Shown: piece after piece, positions 8,447 through 18,600 of the stretch
How the letters are laid out: each line of letters starts with the position of its first letter
How positions within the stretch are numbered: position 1 is the first letter of the stretch
Source: Crocinitomicaceae bacterium
Lineage (GTDB): Bacteria > Bacteroidota > Bacteroidia > Flavobacteriales_D > Sanyastnellaceae
Direction of reading: 5' to 3'
Length of the DNA: 64,000 nucleotides
Assembly: GCA_002690915.1 (NCBI GenBank)
Contig: NZGF01000037.1
Span: 56,383-120,382, forward strand
Made by a program: the position numbers and the translations under genes
Notes under the pieces: model-generated
Told to the model about the DNA's origin: nothing
The model's input: only the letters and a program-made list of their open reading frames with translations
Databases searched by the model: none

Positions 8447-8486
8447 ATAAAAAAAGCCCCACCGGTTGACCCGATGAGGCTTTTCA
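8447..8486 (-). terminator. Intrinsic terminator of the act-cox operon
   Basis: On the minus strand a 10-bp stem (GCCTCATCGG / CCGGTGGGGC, with G-T pairs) closes a 5-nt loop and is followed by seven T residues. It lies 15 nt after the coxA stop and before ruvB, and it ends the long respiratory operon. The A-rich left side means it may also act on the other strand. Confidence 0.85.
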
Positions 8487-8500
8487 TGAAGTTCTTCGAA

Positions 8501-10258
8501 TCAATGGATTTCTTCCCCTGATAAGGCCGGAGTGGTCTGCGGAACAAAATCATTCTGATGGGCTGGATTCGAGTAGTCGTAAGCCCATCGGTGCACTTCT
8601 GGAAGCGGTCCCTCCCAATTCCCATGCACGTGTTGAACCGGTGTGGTCCATTCCAATGTATTCGACTTCCATGGGTTCTGAACGGCTTCCTGGCCGTAGA
8701 AAATGCTGTAGAAGAAGTTAAACAAGAAGAATAATTGCCCGATTGCGCCCACTATCGCGAACGTCGAGATGATGGGCTGCAAGTCCATAACCGAGTCCAA
8801 GAAGTCAAAGTTGCTGTACTCGTAATAGCGACGGGGTGCACCGGCGATGCCTACAAAGTGCATCGGGAAGAATACCCCATATCCGGTAATCAATGTCACC
8901 CAGAAGTGTGCATAGCCCAATTTGGTGTTCATCATGCGCCCAAACATCTTCGGGAACCAGTGGTAAATCCCAGCGAGCATGCCAAAGATGGCCGACATTC
9001 CCATCACGATGTGAAAGTGCGCCACAACGAAGTAGGTGTCGTGCACATTGACGTCGAGGGCCGAATCCGCTAAAATGATTCCCGTCAAGCCTCCAGTAAC
9101 GAACGTACTCACCAGGCCAACGCTAAATAACATGGCTGGTGTAAATCTGATGTTACCCTGCCACAGCGTGGTGATGTAGTTGAACGCCTTCACCGCAGAA
9201 GGAATAGCGATCAACAACGTCGTAAATACGAATACCGAGCCAATGAAGGGGTTCATGCCTGTCACGAACATGTGGTGGCCCCAAACGATGAAGCTCAAGA
9301 ATCCGATGCCCAAAATAGATCCGACCATAGCCTTATAACCGAAAATCGGCTTTCGAGCATTGGTGGCAATTACCTCAGAACTAATTCCCAAAGCAGGAAG
9401 CAACACGATGTACACCTCAGGGTGGCCCAAGAACCAGAATAAGTGCTGATACAGGATGGGCGAACCTCCCGTCACGTCAAGGGCTTCACCTCCGATAAAA
9501 ATATCCGACAAGTAAAAGGCCGTACCCATCGTGCGGTCCATCAAGAGGAGCACCACAGCAGAAACCAGCACGGGGAATGACAATACACCGAGAATCGCTG
9601 TAACCATAAAGGCCCAAATGGTCAACGGCAAGCGCGTCATCGACATGCCCTTGGTTCGGAGATTGATAATGGTCACCACGTAGTTCAAACCGCCCAAAAG
9701 CGAACTGACAACGAAAAGGACCATGGATATCAACCAAAGCGTCATGCCCATTCCGCTGCCAGGCATGGCCTGAGGCAGAGCGCTAAGTGGCGGATAAGCT
9801 GTCCAGCCTCCCGACGCTGCGCCTCCCTCTACAAATAGCGAAAGTATCATGATGACACTTGAGAGGAGGAAGAACCAGTAGCTGAGCATATTGAGGAAGC
9901 CCGAAGCCATATCTCGTGCACCGATTTGCAACGGAATAAGCAAATTCGAAAACGTACCTGAAAGGCCTCCCGTCAAAACAAAGAACACCATGATGGTTCC
10001 GTGTATGGTTACGAGCGCTAGGTAGGCATTACGGTCTAAAACACCTCCAGGTGCCCATTTGCCCAAGAAAGTCTCTAAGATGGTGAAGCTTTCACCTGGC
10101 CATCCCAACTGCAACCGGAAGAACACTGAAAGCATGACCGCTAGGACACCCATCACAATGGCGGTCACTAAGAACTGCTTTGAGATCATCTTGTGATCGT
10201 ACGTGAAGACATACTTCGAAATGAAGCTTTCTTCGTGATGTTGTGCGTGTGCTCCCAT
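8501..10258 (-). CDS. coxA: Cytochrome c oxidase subunit I (aa3-type)
   Basis: Catalytic subunit of the haem-copper oxidase: reduces O2 to water and pumps protons in the inner membrane. The 585-residue protein has about 12 helices. The Cu_B/cross-linked Tyr segment is WFLGHPEVYIVLLPALG, the Cu_B His pair is in WGHHMFVTGM, and haem ligands lie in HDTYFVVAHFHIVMG. The N-terminal cytoplasmic start EESFISKYVFTYDHKMISKQF is typical of Bacteroidota. It follows coxB by 2 nt and is the last gene before the terminator at 8447-8486. No subunit III or IV gene follows, so those must be elsewhere. Confidence 0.93.
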   Translation of the reverse strand: MGAHAQHHEESFISKYVFTYDHKMISKQFLVTAIVMGVLAVMLSVFFRLQLGWPGESFTILETFLGKWAPGGVLDRNAYLALVTIHGTIMVFFVLTGGLSGTFSNLLIPLQIGARDMASGFLNMLSYWFFLLSSVIMILSLFVEGGAASGGWTAYPPLSALPQAMPGSGMGMTLWLISMVLFVVSSLLGGLNYVVTIINLRTKGMSMTRLPLTIWAFMVTAILGVLSFPVLVSAVVLLLMDRTMGTAFYLSDIFIGGEALDVTGGSPILYQHLFWFLGHPEVYIVLLPALGISSEVIATNARKPIFGYKAMVGSILGIGFLSFIVWGHHMFVTGMNPFIGSVFVFTTLLIAIPSAVKAFNYITTLWQGNIRFTPAMLFSVGLVSTFVTGGLTGIILADSALDVNVHDTYFVVAHFHIVMGMSAIFGMLAGIYHWFPKMFGRMMNTKLGYAHFWVTLITGYGVFFPMHFVGIAGAPRRYYEYSNFDFLDSVMDLQPIISTFAIVGAIGQLFFLFNFFYSIFYGQEAVQNPWKSNTLEWTTPVQHVHGNWEGPLPEVHRWAYDYSNPAHQNDFVPQTTPALSGEEIH

Positions 10259-10260
10259 AG

Positions 10261-11790
10261 TTAAAGCGATGCAGTTACGTTAGTGGATTCGTCAGCGGCT
10301 CCGGCTTGCTCCATTTCAGGTTCATCCGAACCTTCCTTGACCAAAAATTCATCTTGCTCAGCAAGCCAAGCAGCGTATTGTTCTTCGGTTTCGATAACAA
10401 CCTTCATCTGCATGTTGAAATGAGCCGCTCCGCAAACCTTGTTGCACAAAAGAACGTAATCGAATTCAGAATCGTTCAGCACCGTTCGCATGGAATCGGT
10501 TGTTATCGTTGGCGTCATTTTGAACCGTGTCGGCACGCCAGGTACGGTATTCATCTGCGCACGGAACTGCGGCATATATGCCGAGTGAATTACGTCGCGC
10601 GAACGGAAAACGAACTCTACTTCTTTACCTACAGGCAAGTGGAACTCTCCCTTGACAATTCGATCGTCCATTCCTGCTTCCCATGCGCTTAAGTTTTCGT
10701 CAAAGTCAAACTCTCGGATTTCTCGAATACGCTGACGGTGACGCTGCAACCGGTACAATTTGTCTTCCTTGGCTTCGTAAGCAGCATCGGTCAGGATGTT
10801 TACTTTTTCGGAGGCAAGCATCTCATCGATTTCATGAATGCGCGCCTCAATCACCGCTTTGAAAACGCCATCGTCATGCCCATGGTCCGAATGATTGTGG
10901 TCGTCGTGGCCGTGGTCATCGTGAGCGCTGTGATCATCATGCCCATGGTCCGAATGATCGTGGTCATCGTGGCCGTGATCTTCTTGAGCGCCATGATCAT
11001 TGTGGCCGTGGCTATCCTGACCACCATGGTTTCCATGACCATGGCCATGGTCGTCACCAATCAATTGAGCAATCAATGCTTCTCTCTCCTCCAAAAGGTG
11101 ACCCTTCTCGAAAGAAATTTCTGATTCAACTTTGGCAATTTTCTCCTCTATCTCATCCAATGCCTCAGCAATACCGTCGACAGTGACAATACCCAGGGCG
11201 TTCATCGGAGTGATCAGGTTGTAATTGGCCATGCCGAATTCACCGTCGTTTCCGGGGTAGCGAGCTGTCCAGTCAAACTGCTTTGAGTACAACTCAACGC
11301 GCAACGCATCATCAGCAGCATCACCAGTCATTTCATTCCACGTGCGCAAACCAAATGCAATGATGACCGCCAGAACAATGGAAGGAATAACCGTCCATAC
11401 CAATTCCAAACGGTTATCGTGCGCATAGAATCGCGCCTTGCGGTCTGAGCGGTAATAATATTTTGCAGCGAACCAAAACAGCAATGTATTTACGATGAAG
11501 AACACCGTAAAAATGATAGCCATATTGAAGTCCATCAATTGGTCAACCGCCAAACCATGCTCTGAAGCCGGTGGGGTGCCGTAAGACCCGTAATAGATCA
11601 ATAAATAAATGAATGATGCATAAAAGACAACCATAAATGCCAAGAATGCCCCGCCATTCAATCGGTTATCCGCTTCTGAGATATCCTCTTCGCGCTTTCC
11701 TCGCAAAGCGATGGAAAGCTGATAAACTTTCGAAAGTTGCACCGCAGCCACCAGACCCAGGACAACAACAAGGAGAATGAGCAGTTTCAT
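10261..11790 (-). CDS. coxB: Cytochrome c oxidase subunit II with a His/Asp-rich insertion
   Basis: Carries the Cu_A centre that takes electrons from cytochrome c or alternative complex III. At 509 residues it is far longer than a typical subunit II (about 250-350). Predicted helices lie near 1-20, 47-68, 90-110 and 128-148. The Cu_A domain has the first ligand in VIHSAYMPQF (about 400-408) and CNKVCGAAHFNM at 449-460. Between helices and Cu_A domain, residues 247-308 are an insertion with 21 His and 17 Asp in HGH/DHGHDDH-type repeats, flanked by charged, probably coiled-coil helices (about 208-245 and 310-362). The insertion may bind metal, for instance copper for the nearby Cu_A site; that is inference. 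Confidence 0.92.
   Translation of the reverse strand: MKLLILLVVVLGLVAAVQLSKVYQLSIALRGKREEDISEADNRLNGGAFLAFMVVFYASFIYLLIYYGSYGTPPASEHGLAVDQLMDFNMAIIFTVFFIVNTLLFWFAAKYYYRSDRKARFYAHDNRLELVWTVIPSIVLAVIIAFGLRTWNEMTGDAADDALRVELYSKQFDWTARYPGNDGEFGMANYNLITPMNALGIVTVDGIAEALDEIEEKIAKVESEISFEKGHLLEEREALIAQLIGDDHGHGHGNHGGQDSHGHNDHGAQEDHGHDDHDHSDHGHDDHSAHDDHGHDDHNHSDHGHDDGVFKAVIEARIHEIDEMLASEKVNILTDAAYEAKEDKLYRLQRHRQRIREIREFDFDENLSAWEAGMDDRIVKGEFHLPVGKEVEFVFRSRDVIHSAYMPQFRAQMNTVPGVPTRFKMTPTITTDSMRTVLNDSEFDYVLLCNKVCGAAHFNMQMKVVIETEEQYAAWLAEQDEFLVKEGSDEPEMEQAGAADESTNVTASL
10867..11052 (-). repeat. In-frame His/Asp codon repeat inside coxB
   Basis: Degenerate repeats of GAC-CAT-GGC-CAT-GAC/GAT units encode residues 247-308 of CoxB. 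The two best copies (about residues 271-286 and 291-307) are nearly identical, which points to expansion by internal duplication. Confidence 0.75.
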
Positions 11791-11810
11791 TTCTTAGAGG
11801 ATTCTCGTTA

Positions 11811-13070
11811 TTAGTAGTGGAGATCTTTCGATTCTTGCAACATCGGATGGTTTCTCGGTATAAGTGGTGCTTTGCTCAACGCGGTCAGAGTGCGGTCGAG
11901 GTAAAGCCCCAAAAATCCTAGGAATAAAGCAACTTCAAAAATACCGAATTCATTGTGATCAAACATTGTTCCGGGTATGACAAGCAGATATACATCCGCG
12001 AAATGCCCAATAAAGATGAGTAAGCCGACCGGAACGATGAACTTCGCATTGCGCTTGGTATCGCGCGGCAGCAGTGTGTAAAACGGCACCGCAAAGTTGA
12101 TGAAGAACGTCAGCATGAACGGCACTTGGTAGTCCGTAAAGAAACGCTGCGTGTAGTAGGTCACTTCTTCCGGGATGTTCGCGTACCAAATCAAGAGAAA
12201 CTGGCTCACCCAGAGGTAGCTCCAAAGCATGGATATAGCGAACATCCACTTTGAGATATCATGCATATGGCTAGAGGAGACCTCTTGGTAGTAGCCTTTG
12301 CTACGCAACCAGATTAACCCTAGGTTGAGCATAATCATGAAGCTGACCCACATACCCGAGAACAGGTACCACCCAAACAAGGTCGAGAACCAGTGAACAT
12401 CAATGGACATAATCCAATCCCACGAAAGCATTGAGCTGAAAACCGCAAAAAAGACCAGAAATAGCGCGCTGCGGCGAAATTGTTTAAAATGCAAATCCAC
12501 GCTCGCCTGCTCATCTTCGAGTAACGACCAACGACGAAAGAGACGCGCAAAAATCAAGAACGTTGCAACATATGCAAACGTGCGCATCCAGAAGAACCAT
12601 GTGTTAAAGTAGGCCGCTTTTCCAGCAATGATGTGATCGTAATTGGGATTAGCGACAGCTCCTTCTGATAGCTCATCCACATACTCTGTGTGGCCCTCTT
12701 CGACAATCATATACTCATGATACAAAGTCGTGTCCATCCAATGGTATAAATGGTGGGCATGGAAAAAATGCCCTGCAGCCAACACAATTACAATCACGCC
12801 GGCACCGATCGGCAAGAAATGCCACATGGCTTCAAACGTGCGTTTTATGACCGCCGACCATGACGCTTCGACCGCATAATTCAGGGCATAAAAAAAGAGT
12901 GCTGTCAATGAAATGGAAAACCAGAAAAATCCGTTGATAAGCAAGTTCGCCCACCAGCGTTGGTGATGCGCCGAACCATCCGTCAAGAAGCCTGCAATAA
13001 GGGCAATCAACCCAATGCCCATGAGGACTCGGGTGATCAACTTCATTCGTCCTTCGAATTTGAATTCCAT
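11811..13070 (-). CDS. actF: Alternative complex III subunit ActF
   Basis: Quinol:cytochrome c oxidoreductase integral subunit. The 419-residue protein has about ten transmembrane helices and belongs with ActC to the NrfD/PsrC-related quinone-binding family. It contains HFFHAHHLYHWMD, followed by long hydrophobic helices (WSYLWVSQFLLIWYANIPEE). It sits between actE (2-nt gap upstream) and coxB (20 nt downstream). It is not expected to bind metal; it forms the second membrane half of the complex. Confidence 0.9.
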   Translation of the reverse strand: MEFKFEGRMKLITRVLMGIGLIALIAGFLTDGSAHHQRWWANLLINGFFWFSISLTALFFYALNYAVEASWSAVIKRTFEAMWHFLPIGAGVIVIVLAAGHFFHAHHLYHWMDTTLYHEYMIVEEGHTEYVDELSEGAVANPNYDHIIAGKAAYFNTWFFWMRTFAYVATFLIFARLFRRWSLLEDEQASVDLHFKQFRRSALFLVFFAVFSSMLSWDWIMSIDVHWFSTLFGWYLFSGMWVSFMIMLNLGLIWLRSKGYYQEVSSSHMHDISKWMFAISMLWSYLWVSQFLLIWYANIPEEVTYYTQRFFTDYQVPFMLTFFINFAVPFYTLLPRDTKRNAKFIVPVGLLIFIGHFADVYLLVIPGTMFDHNEFGIFEVALFLGFLGLYLDRTLTALSKAPLIPRNHPMLQESKDLHY

Positions 13071-13072
13071 AA

Positions 13073-13768
13073 TCAGTTATTCATTGCCATGGCATCTTTC
13101 ACAGAGGCCGATTCTATAACATTGCCGCTCTCATCAAATTCGGGCATTTGCCCCCCATTTTGGAGGACCTTAATGTATTCAATGACCAACCAACGGTCCT
13201 TTTGCGACAACTGTGACGCATGAGAACCCATAAGGCCCTTGCCATACGTCAAGGTGTGGTACATCTTACCTTCCGGCAGGTCTTTGAGTTTATCGCTGTA
13301 GCTCGGAATTCCTTGGATATGCCCGTTGCGGCTGAGTGCTCCATTTCCCTTTCCTTCTTCGCCGTGACACTGGGTGCACATCAACGTATAAATCTCCTGA
13401 CCAGCTTCTATTTCAGCCTTACCTACATTCGCCAAAGGCGACAAGAGGTTTGTTCCTGCATCTTCGTATCCCTCTACCGTGTTCGGATACGCATACGGCA
13501 AAGAGAACGCCATGGCGTCCGGGTTGAACGGAATGGTTCCCACAACTGGCTTTCGCGCGGACTGAATTTGACGCTGAGCTGAGGCCACATCCTCCCCTAC
13601 TTGGTAAGGATCTTGACCGTAATCAACATAAGCTTCTATTGCAGGCGAACGATACATATCGGGCATGTATTCCAAACCAGGACTATCCGGGTTCGTCACA
13701 CAGCCGGTTGAAACTGCAAGCGCAGCAATAACCCCCATTTGCAAAATACTTCTTTGAATCTTCATCAC
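13073..13768 (-). CDS. actE: Alternative complex III subunit ActE, monohaem cytochrome c lipoprotein
   Basis: A 231-residue periplasmic cytochrome c. The N-terminus is a lipoprotein signal with lipobox ending at Cys-23 (AVSTGC). The single haem motif CTQCHGEEGKGNG is at 131-143, with a probable axial Met at about 180 (YGKGLMGSHASQL). It collects electrons from ActA and can pass them to the oxidase. Its ATG overlaps the actD stop by 4 bp. Confidence 0.92.
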   Translation of the reverse strand: MMKIQRSILQMGVIAALAVSTGCVTNPDSPGLEYMPDMYRSPAIEAYVDYGQDPYQVGEDVASAQRQIQSARKPVVGTIPFNPDAMAFSLPYAYPNTVEGYEDAGTNLLSPLANVGKAEIEAGQEIYTLMCTQCHGEEGKGNGALSRNGHIQGIPSYSDKLKDLPEGKMYHTLTYGKGLMGSHASQLSQKDRWLVIEYIKVLQNGGQMPEFDESGNVIESASVKDAMAMNN

Positions 13769-14295
13769 TTGTAATCTTTGATGCTCAGTTCAAAAAAATC
13801 GGTATCCTTTATAGCTCCTTCTAAATCGTCTGCGGAAAGCACATTTTGTTCTGTGGTAATCTCCATGACAAATTTATCATCTGTAGTACGTGGATCAGGG
13901 TTGGAGGCTGGCATGCCTGGCAATGTCCCGTTACGCAGGAGGTAAGTGATACACATGCCATGAGCACCGCATAAGACGGAGAATTCGAACGTAACTGGGA
14001 TGAATGCGGGCAAATTTTCAATGAGCGAAAAACTCGGCTTTCCACCAATATTCATTGGCCAGTCTGAAATCATGAAGTACCACATCCCCAATAATGCAAG
14101 CGTCGTACCAGTAGTGGCGTACATAAATGCCGCAATGCCCAATCGCGTGCGCTTGACTCCAATGATTGGGTCTATCCCGTGCACTGGAAACGGTGAGAAC
14201 ACATCTTTCACGCGGATACCCTTCGCGACCAAAGCCGATGCCGCTTCCTTCAGCGTATCGTCGTCGTCATACATAACATGGAATACCTTCTTCAT
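13765..14295 (-). CDS. actD: Alternative complex III subunit ActD (DUF3341)
   Basis: A 176-residue membrane subunit: a soluble N-terminal domain beginning FHVMYDDDDTLKEAASALVAKG, then two transmembrane helices (about 70-100 and 115-145) around GIDPIIGVKRTRLG. This is the standard DUF3341 layout, a structural subunit on the cytoplasmic side. It lies 11 nt after actC and overlaps actE by 4 bp. Confidence 0.92.
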   Translation of the reverse strand: MKKVFHVMYDDDDTLKEAASALVAKGIRVKDVFSPFPVHGIDPIIGVKRTRLGIAAFMYATTGTTLALLGMWYFMISDWPMNIGGKPSFSLIENLPAFIPVTFEFSVLCGAHGMCITYLLRNGTLPGMPASNPDPRTTDDKFVMEITTEQNVLSADDLEGAIKDTDFFELSIKDYK

Positions 14296-14306
14296 GGCTT
14301 TCAGGG

Positions 14307-15686
14307 TCAGTGCTTCGCTTGCTGTTTTTTGAAATTCTCACCGCTCGTCTTCAGAATAGTCTTCAGTTCGTTCAATGCCAGCACAGGGAAAAAACGAGCA
14401 AAAGACAAAAACAGTGTAAAGAAGATTCCGATGGTTCCCACGAAGATTCCAACGTCAACGCTCGTGGGATGGAATTCTCCCCAGCTCGAAGGGTCGTAAT
14501 CACGGTGAATTGAAGTCACGATGATTACGTATCGTTCAAACCACATTCCAATATTGACTACAATGGAAAGAATAAATGTCGCAACAAGACTGCGGCGAAT
14601 CTTTTTAAACCAATAAAGCTGTGGAGTAATAACATTACAGGTCATCATGATCCAATATGCCCAAGAATACGGACCACTAAAACGATTAATGAATGCGTAG
14701 CTCTCATATTCTACACCGGAATACCATGAGATAAACAATTCCGTTAAGTACGCCACACCCACAATGGACCCTGTGACGATGATAACAATGTTCATGTACT
14801 CAACGTGCTTCACGTGGATGTAGTTCTCCAACTTCATGCCTTTGCGCATGATCAACAAGAGCGTCTGCACCATTGCAAAACCAGAAAAAACAGCACCTGA
14901 AACGAAGTAAGGAGGGAATATCGTGGTATGCCAGCCTGGGATAACCGCTGTGGCGAAATCCATCGATACAATCGAGTGCACGGAGAATACCAAAGGAGTT
15001 GCAATACCCGCCAAGACTAACGACACCTCTTCAAATCGATTCCAGTGCTTCGCACGTCCGCTCCATCCAAAGCTGAGTACGCCATAAATTTTCTTGGCCA
15101 GTGGTTTGGTCATGCGGTCGCGAATGGTAGCAAAATCTGGAATCAAACCGATGTACCAAAAGACCAACGAGACCGAGAAATAAGTGGAAATCGCAAATAC
15201 ATCCCAGAGCAAAGGGCTATTGAAGTTTACCCACAACGAACCGAATTGATTCGGGAGTGGCAGCACCCAATAGCTAACCCAGATACGCCCCATGTGGATG
15301 CCCGGGAAGATTGCCGCCATGATGACCGCGAAGATGGTCATCGCCTCTGCTGACCTGTTAATGGCCATTCTCCACTTTTGACGGAACAGGAGCAAGACTG
15401 CTGAGATTAAGGTTCCTGCGTGTCCAATTCCGACCCACCAAACAAAATTGGTGATGTCCCAAGCCCAACCAACAGTCTTGTTTAATCCCCAAACTCCAAT
15501 GCCCGTGGCGAGAAGGTACAGGATACTTCCAACACCATAGATGGCAATGATCGACGATATGGTGATCATGATCTTCCATCCAATCGGCGCAGCGCCTTGG
15601 ATGGGTCCAACCACATCATCTGTGATATCCTTGTAAGACTTATTCCCAAGAATCAGGGGCTCCCGAATAGCTGCTTCTTTCTGCAT
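14307..15686 (-). CDS. actC: Alternative complex III subunit ActC (NrfD/PsrC-like)
   Basis: A 459-residue integral membrane protein with about ten helices that supplies the quinol-oxidising site of the complex. It begins with the characteristic cytoplasmic segment REPLILGNKSYKDITDDV and continues with FVWWVGIGHAGTLISAVLLL and FPGIHMGRIWVSYWVLP, typical of the family. It follows actB by 7 nt. Confidence 0.94.
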   Translation of the reverse strand: MQKEAAIREPLILGNKSYKDITDDVVGPIQGAAPIGWKIMITISSIIAIYGVGSILYLLATGIGVWGLNKTVGWAWDITNFVWWVGIGHAGTLISAVLLLFRQKWRMAINRSAEAMTIFAVIMAAIFPGIHMGRIWVSYWVLPLPNQFGSLWVNFNSPLLWDVFAISTYFSVSLVFWYIGLIPDFATIRDRMTKPLAKKIYGVLSFGWSGRAKHWNRFEEVSLVLAGIATPLVFSVHSIVSMDFATAVIPGWHTTIFPPYFVSGAVFSGFAMVQTLLLIMRKGMKLENYIHVKHVEYMNIVIIVTGSIVGVAYLTELFISWYSGVEYESYAFINRFSGPYSWAYWIMMTCNVITPQLYWFKKIRRSLVATFILSIVVNIGMWFERYVIIVTSIHRDYDPSSWGEFHPTSVDVGIFVGTIGIFFTLFLSFARFFPVLALNELKTILKTSGENFKKQQAKH

Positions 15687-15693
15687 GGTCCTA

Positions 15694-18600
15694 TCAGGCT
15701 TCGTTTCGTTCTGTGTTACGCACCTTCGTCATGTAGAAGATGTTCGGTTTAACACCAATTTCTTCCAATGCATGATAGGCACGGTTATTTTTAGACGTCT
15801 TTGCCACCTTGGAGCTGGGATCGTTGAGATCACCGAAAGAAATTGCTCCTGTCGAGCAGGCTGTGGAGCAGGCACAAGAAACGAGGTCATCCGTAACCGG
15901 AACGCCACGTTTTTTGGCCTCGAGTTTTGAAGATTGAACCATTTGAATGCACAAACTGCACTTCTCCATCACGCCTCGACTTCGGACCGTGACATCTGGA
16001 TTGAGCACCATTCGCATCAAGCTGTCCTGAGCAGGGTTGAAGTTACCGAACTTCTTGTACCCGGGGTAATTGAACCAATTGAATCGCCGCACTTTGTACG
16101 GGCAGTTGTTCGCGCAGTAACGCGTGCCAATACACCGGTTGTATGTCATTTGGTTGAACCCTTCGTTCGAGTGCGTAGTTGCCGCGACCGGGCAAACCGT
16201 TTCGCACGGTGCATGATTGCAGTGCTGACACATCATCGGCATGTGAACCGTTTGTGGATTCGCCGAAGGGTCTTCCATTTTACGATAGGATGAAATCACC
16301 CCAACCCCTTCTTCTTCACCTCGCTCTAAGCTATAATCCGAGCTGAAGAAACGGTCGATACGCAACCAATGCATATCACGATGACGACGCACCTCGTCTT
16401 TTCCGACCACAGGCACGTTGTTCTCGATATGGCAAGCAGTAACACAAGCACTGCAACCAGTGCAGGTCGTGAGGTCAATGGTCATCCCCCACCGGTGACC
16501 TACATTTTCAACCGGGTGTTCATGCCACAGGTCAAAGGCTTCGGTAGGCTTGCCGTCCTGTGAATCAATATTTCCGTCATTGTTAATGTCTTCGTGAACG
16601 CCGAGCTTAATCAGCTTGTTCCATGAAGCCTCTCCCTTTTCTGCATCTCGCTCAGCAAAGAAGCTGGCCATATCCGTTTCCTTCACGATGCTATCACGGC
16701 CCATGAAGGTGTTGTGAATCTGTGTGCAAGCCAAGGGGTATGTACCACCTGTCGCCTCAACCGTTACGTCGAATTGATGATGGTGTGTGAATTCTCCTGA
16801 TGATGCATTAACCCAACCGAATACATTTTGTCCTACAGGCACCATGCGGCCCTCGGAGTCAATCATAAATGAGCCGTTCTCTGCTGTCTGGAAAGCAGCC
16901 TTTCCCACTTTCTCTCCATTTGCACCGCGGCCATAACCAAGTGCTATTCCGATTGTTCCTGGTGCTTGACCAGGCATGGGAAAAACAGGAAGTTCCATAG
17001 CAGTGTCATCGACTGTAACCCGGACTACGCTTGCGGGCTTCTCTTGCCCTATAAAGCCATTAAGCCCCATTGCATCCACATCCGAGTGGGCCATAGTCAC
17101 GTAGTTATCCCACGTCACTTTGGTCAACGGATCCGGCGTCTCCTGCAACATAGGATTGGCAGCGTGCTGACCGGCCCCCATTGTTGACTTTTCGTAAAGC
17201 GCTAATTCAAACGCTCCACCCTGCTGGTCGTTCAGAGCTGCAACTGCACTGGTCAAAGACTCGCCAGAATAGCGAGGAGCTGCTTGCTCAAATGCATCCG
17301 AACCGATGAACCCATTATGTACTGCAATGTTCCAATCATTGCTCGTGTACATCTGTTCCGGTGTGTAATCGGATGAATGTGTTTGGCGAAGGAAGGTATA
17401 CCAATCTATCGACTGACCGCTCCAGGCCAACAAACTCTCACCCCATCCACGCGTGCTGTTCAATGGTGAAATGGTCGGTTGCACTAAATCAATTCGGCCG
17501 CCCTCAATTTGAAGATCACCCCATGATTCCAACCAATGGTGCGTGGGAGCAATCATGCGGCAGCGGGAAGCCGTTTCATCTGGCAGCATGGACGTACTAA
17601 CCGTCAAATTCACTTTCTCCAATGCCGCAGAAAATGCTGTTGCATTAACAGCATCGTAACTCGGGTTACAATCTGCTATGATTAAGGTGTTAACCCGACC
17701 CGCTGACATGTCTTGAGTCAACTGTGCAAGGTCATTTGAGCTTCCTTGGTATAGGTCGTTGCGCTCAAAATTGACCGTCGTCCCGGTGGCGCCCAACGCT
17801 TCGTTAATTGCATTAACGACACGCTGTATGTTGAGGTCGTTCAATCCCGCAAGAACGAGTCCATTTTTTCCTGCGGCTTTCAAATCCTTTGCAGCATTCT
17901 TTACTGCTGCTTCGGTCAATGTGTCGAGTTTACCAGATGAAGAACTACGACCAGTAATGGCATGCAACAAAGCAGTCGCTACCTTTCCGTGATCCGATGG
18001 CTTCACGGTGGTACGGTAATCTGCATTGGAGCCCGTCAGGCTCATATTAGTCTCAAAGGCATGCATTCGAGACATCTTGCCGTTTTCCGGTTTCCTATTC
18101 TTCGCCCATTCCCCTTCATAAAACACGGCGTCAGCGAATGTTGCCAAAAAATCAGCACCAATGGTGACTATAACATCGGCTTGGTCAAACTTGTAACTCG
18201 GAAAGGTATTGACCCCAAAATCTATCTCAGCCGCCTTGCGGAAAGCACCATAGTCAATAGCGTCATATTGCACATGGCTTAAGCCAGAAATCGCTATGGC
18301 GCGTTTCAGTGAAGGGCTCATGATCGTATTGGTCAATACGACATTTTCGCCACCACTACTCAGTGCTTTTCGGACGCGACTGTCAACTACTTCCCAATCT
18401 GAGGCAGCGCCATTCATTAAAGGCCCTGTCAGTCGTGCACTATCGTACAAGCCCAAGACCGAGGAGTTAACGCGTGCGTTAGGCCCTGCAATTCCTGTGG
18501 CTGTATTTGGCTTGATGAAAATTGGACGACCTTCTCGTGTTTTGACTAAAACATTCGCGAAGTTCTGACCATCGTAGTATGTGCTGGCATAGTGGTTAGC

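Noticed and set aside
10738..11124. A Met/Val-rich plus-strand frame and a Met/Thr-rich minus frame, with DNA repeats resembling a CRISPR-like tract
   Set aside because: They are off-frame readings of the His/Asp codon repeat in coxB. Repeat units are short, degenerate and in frame, with no spacers.
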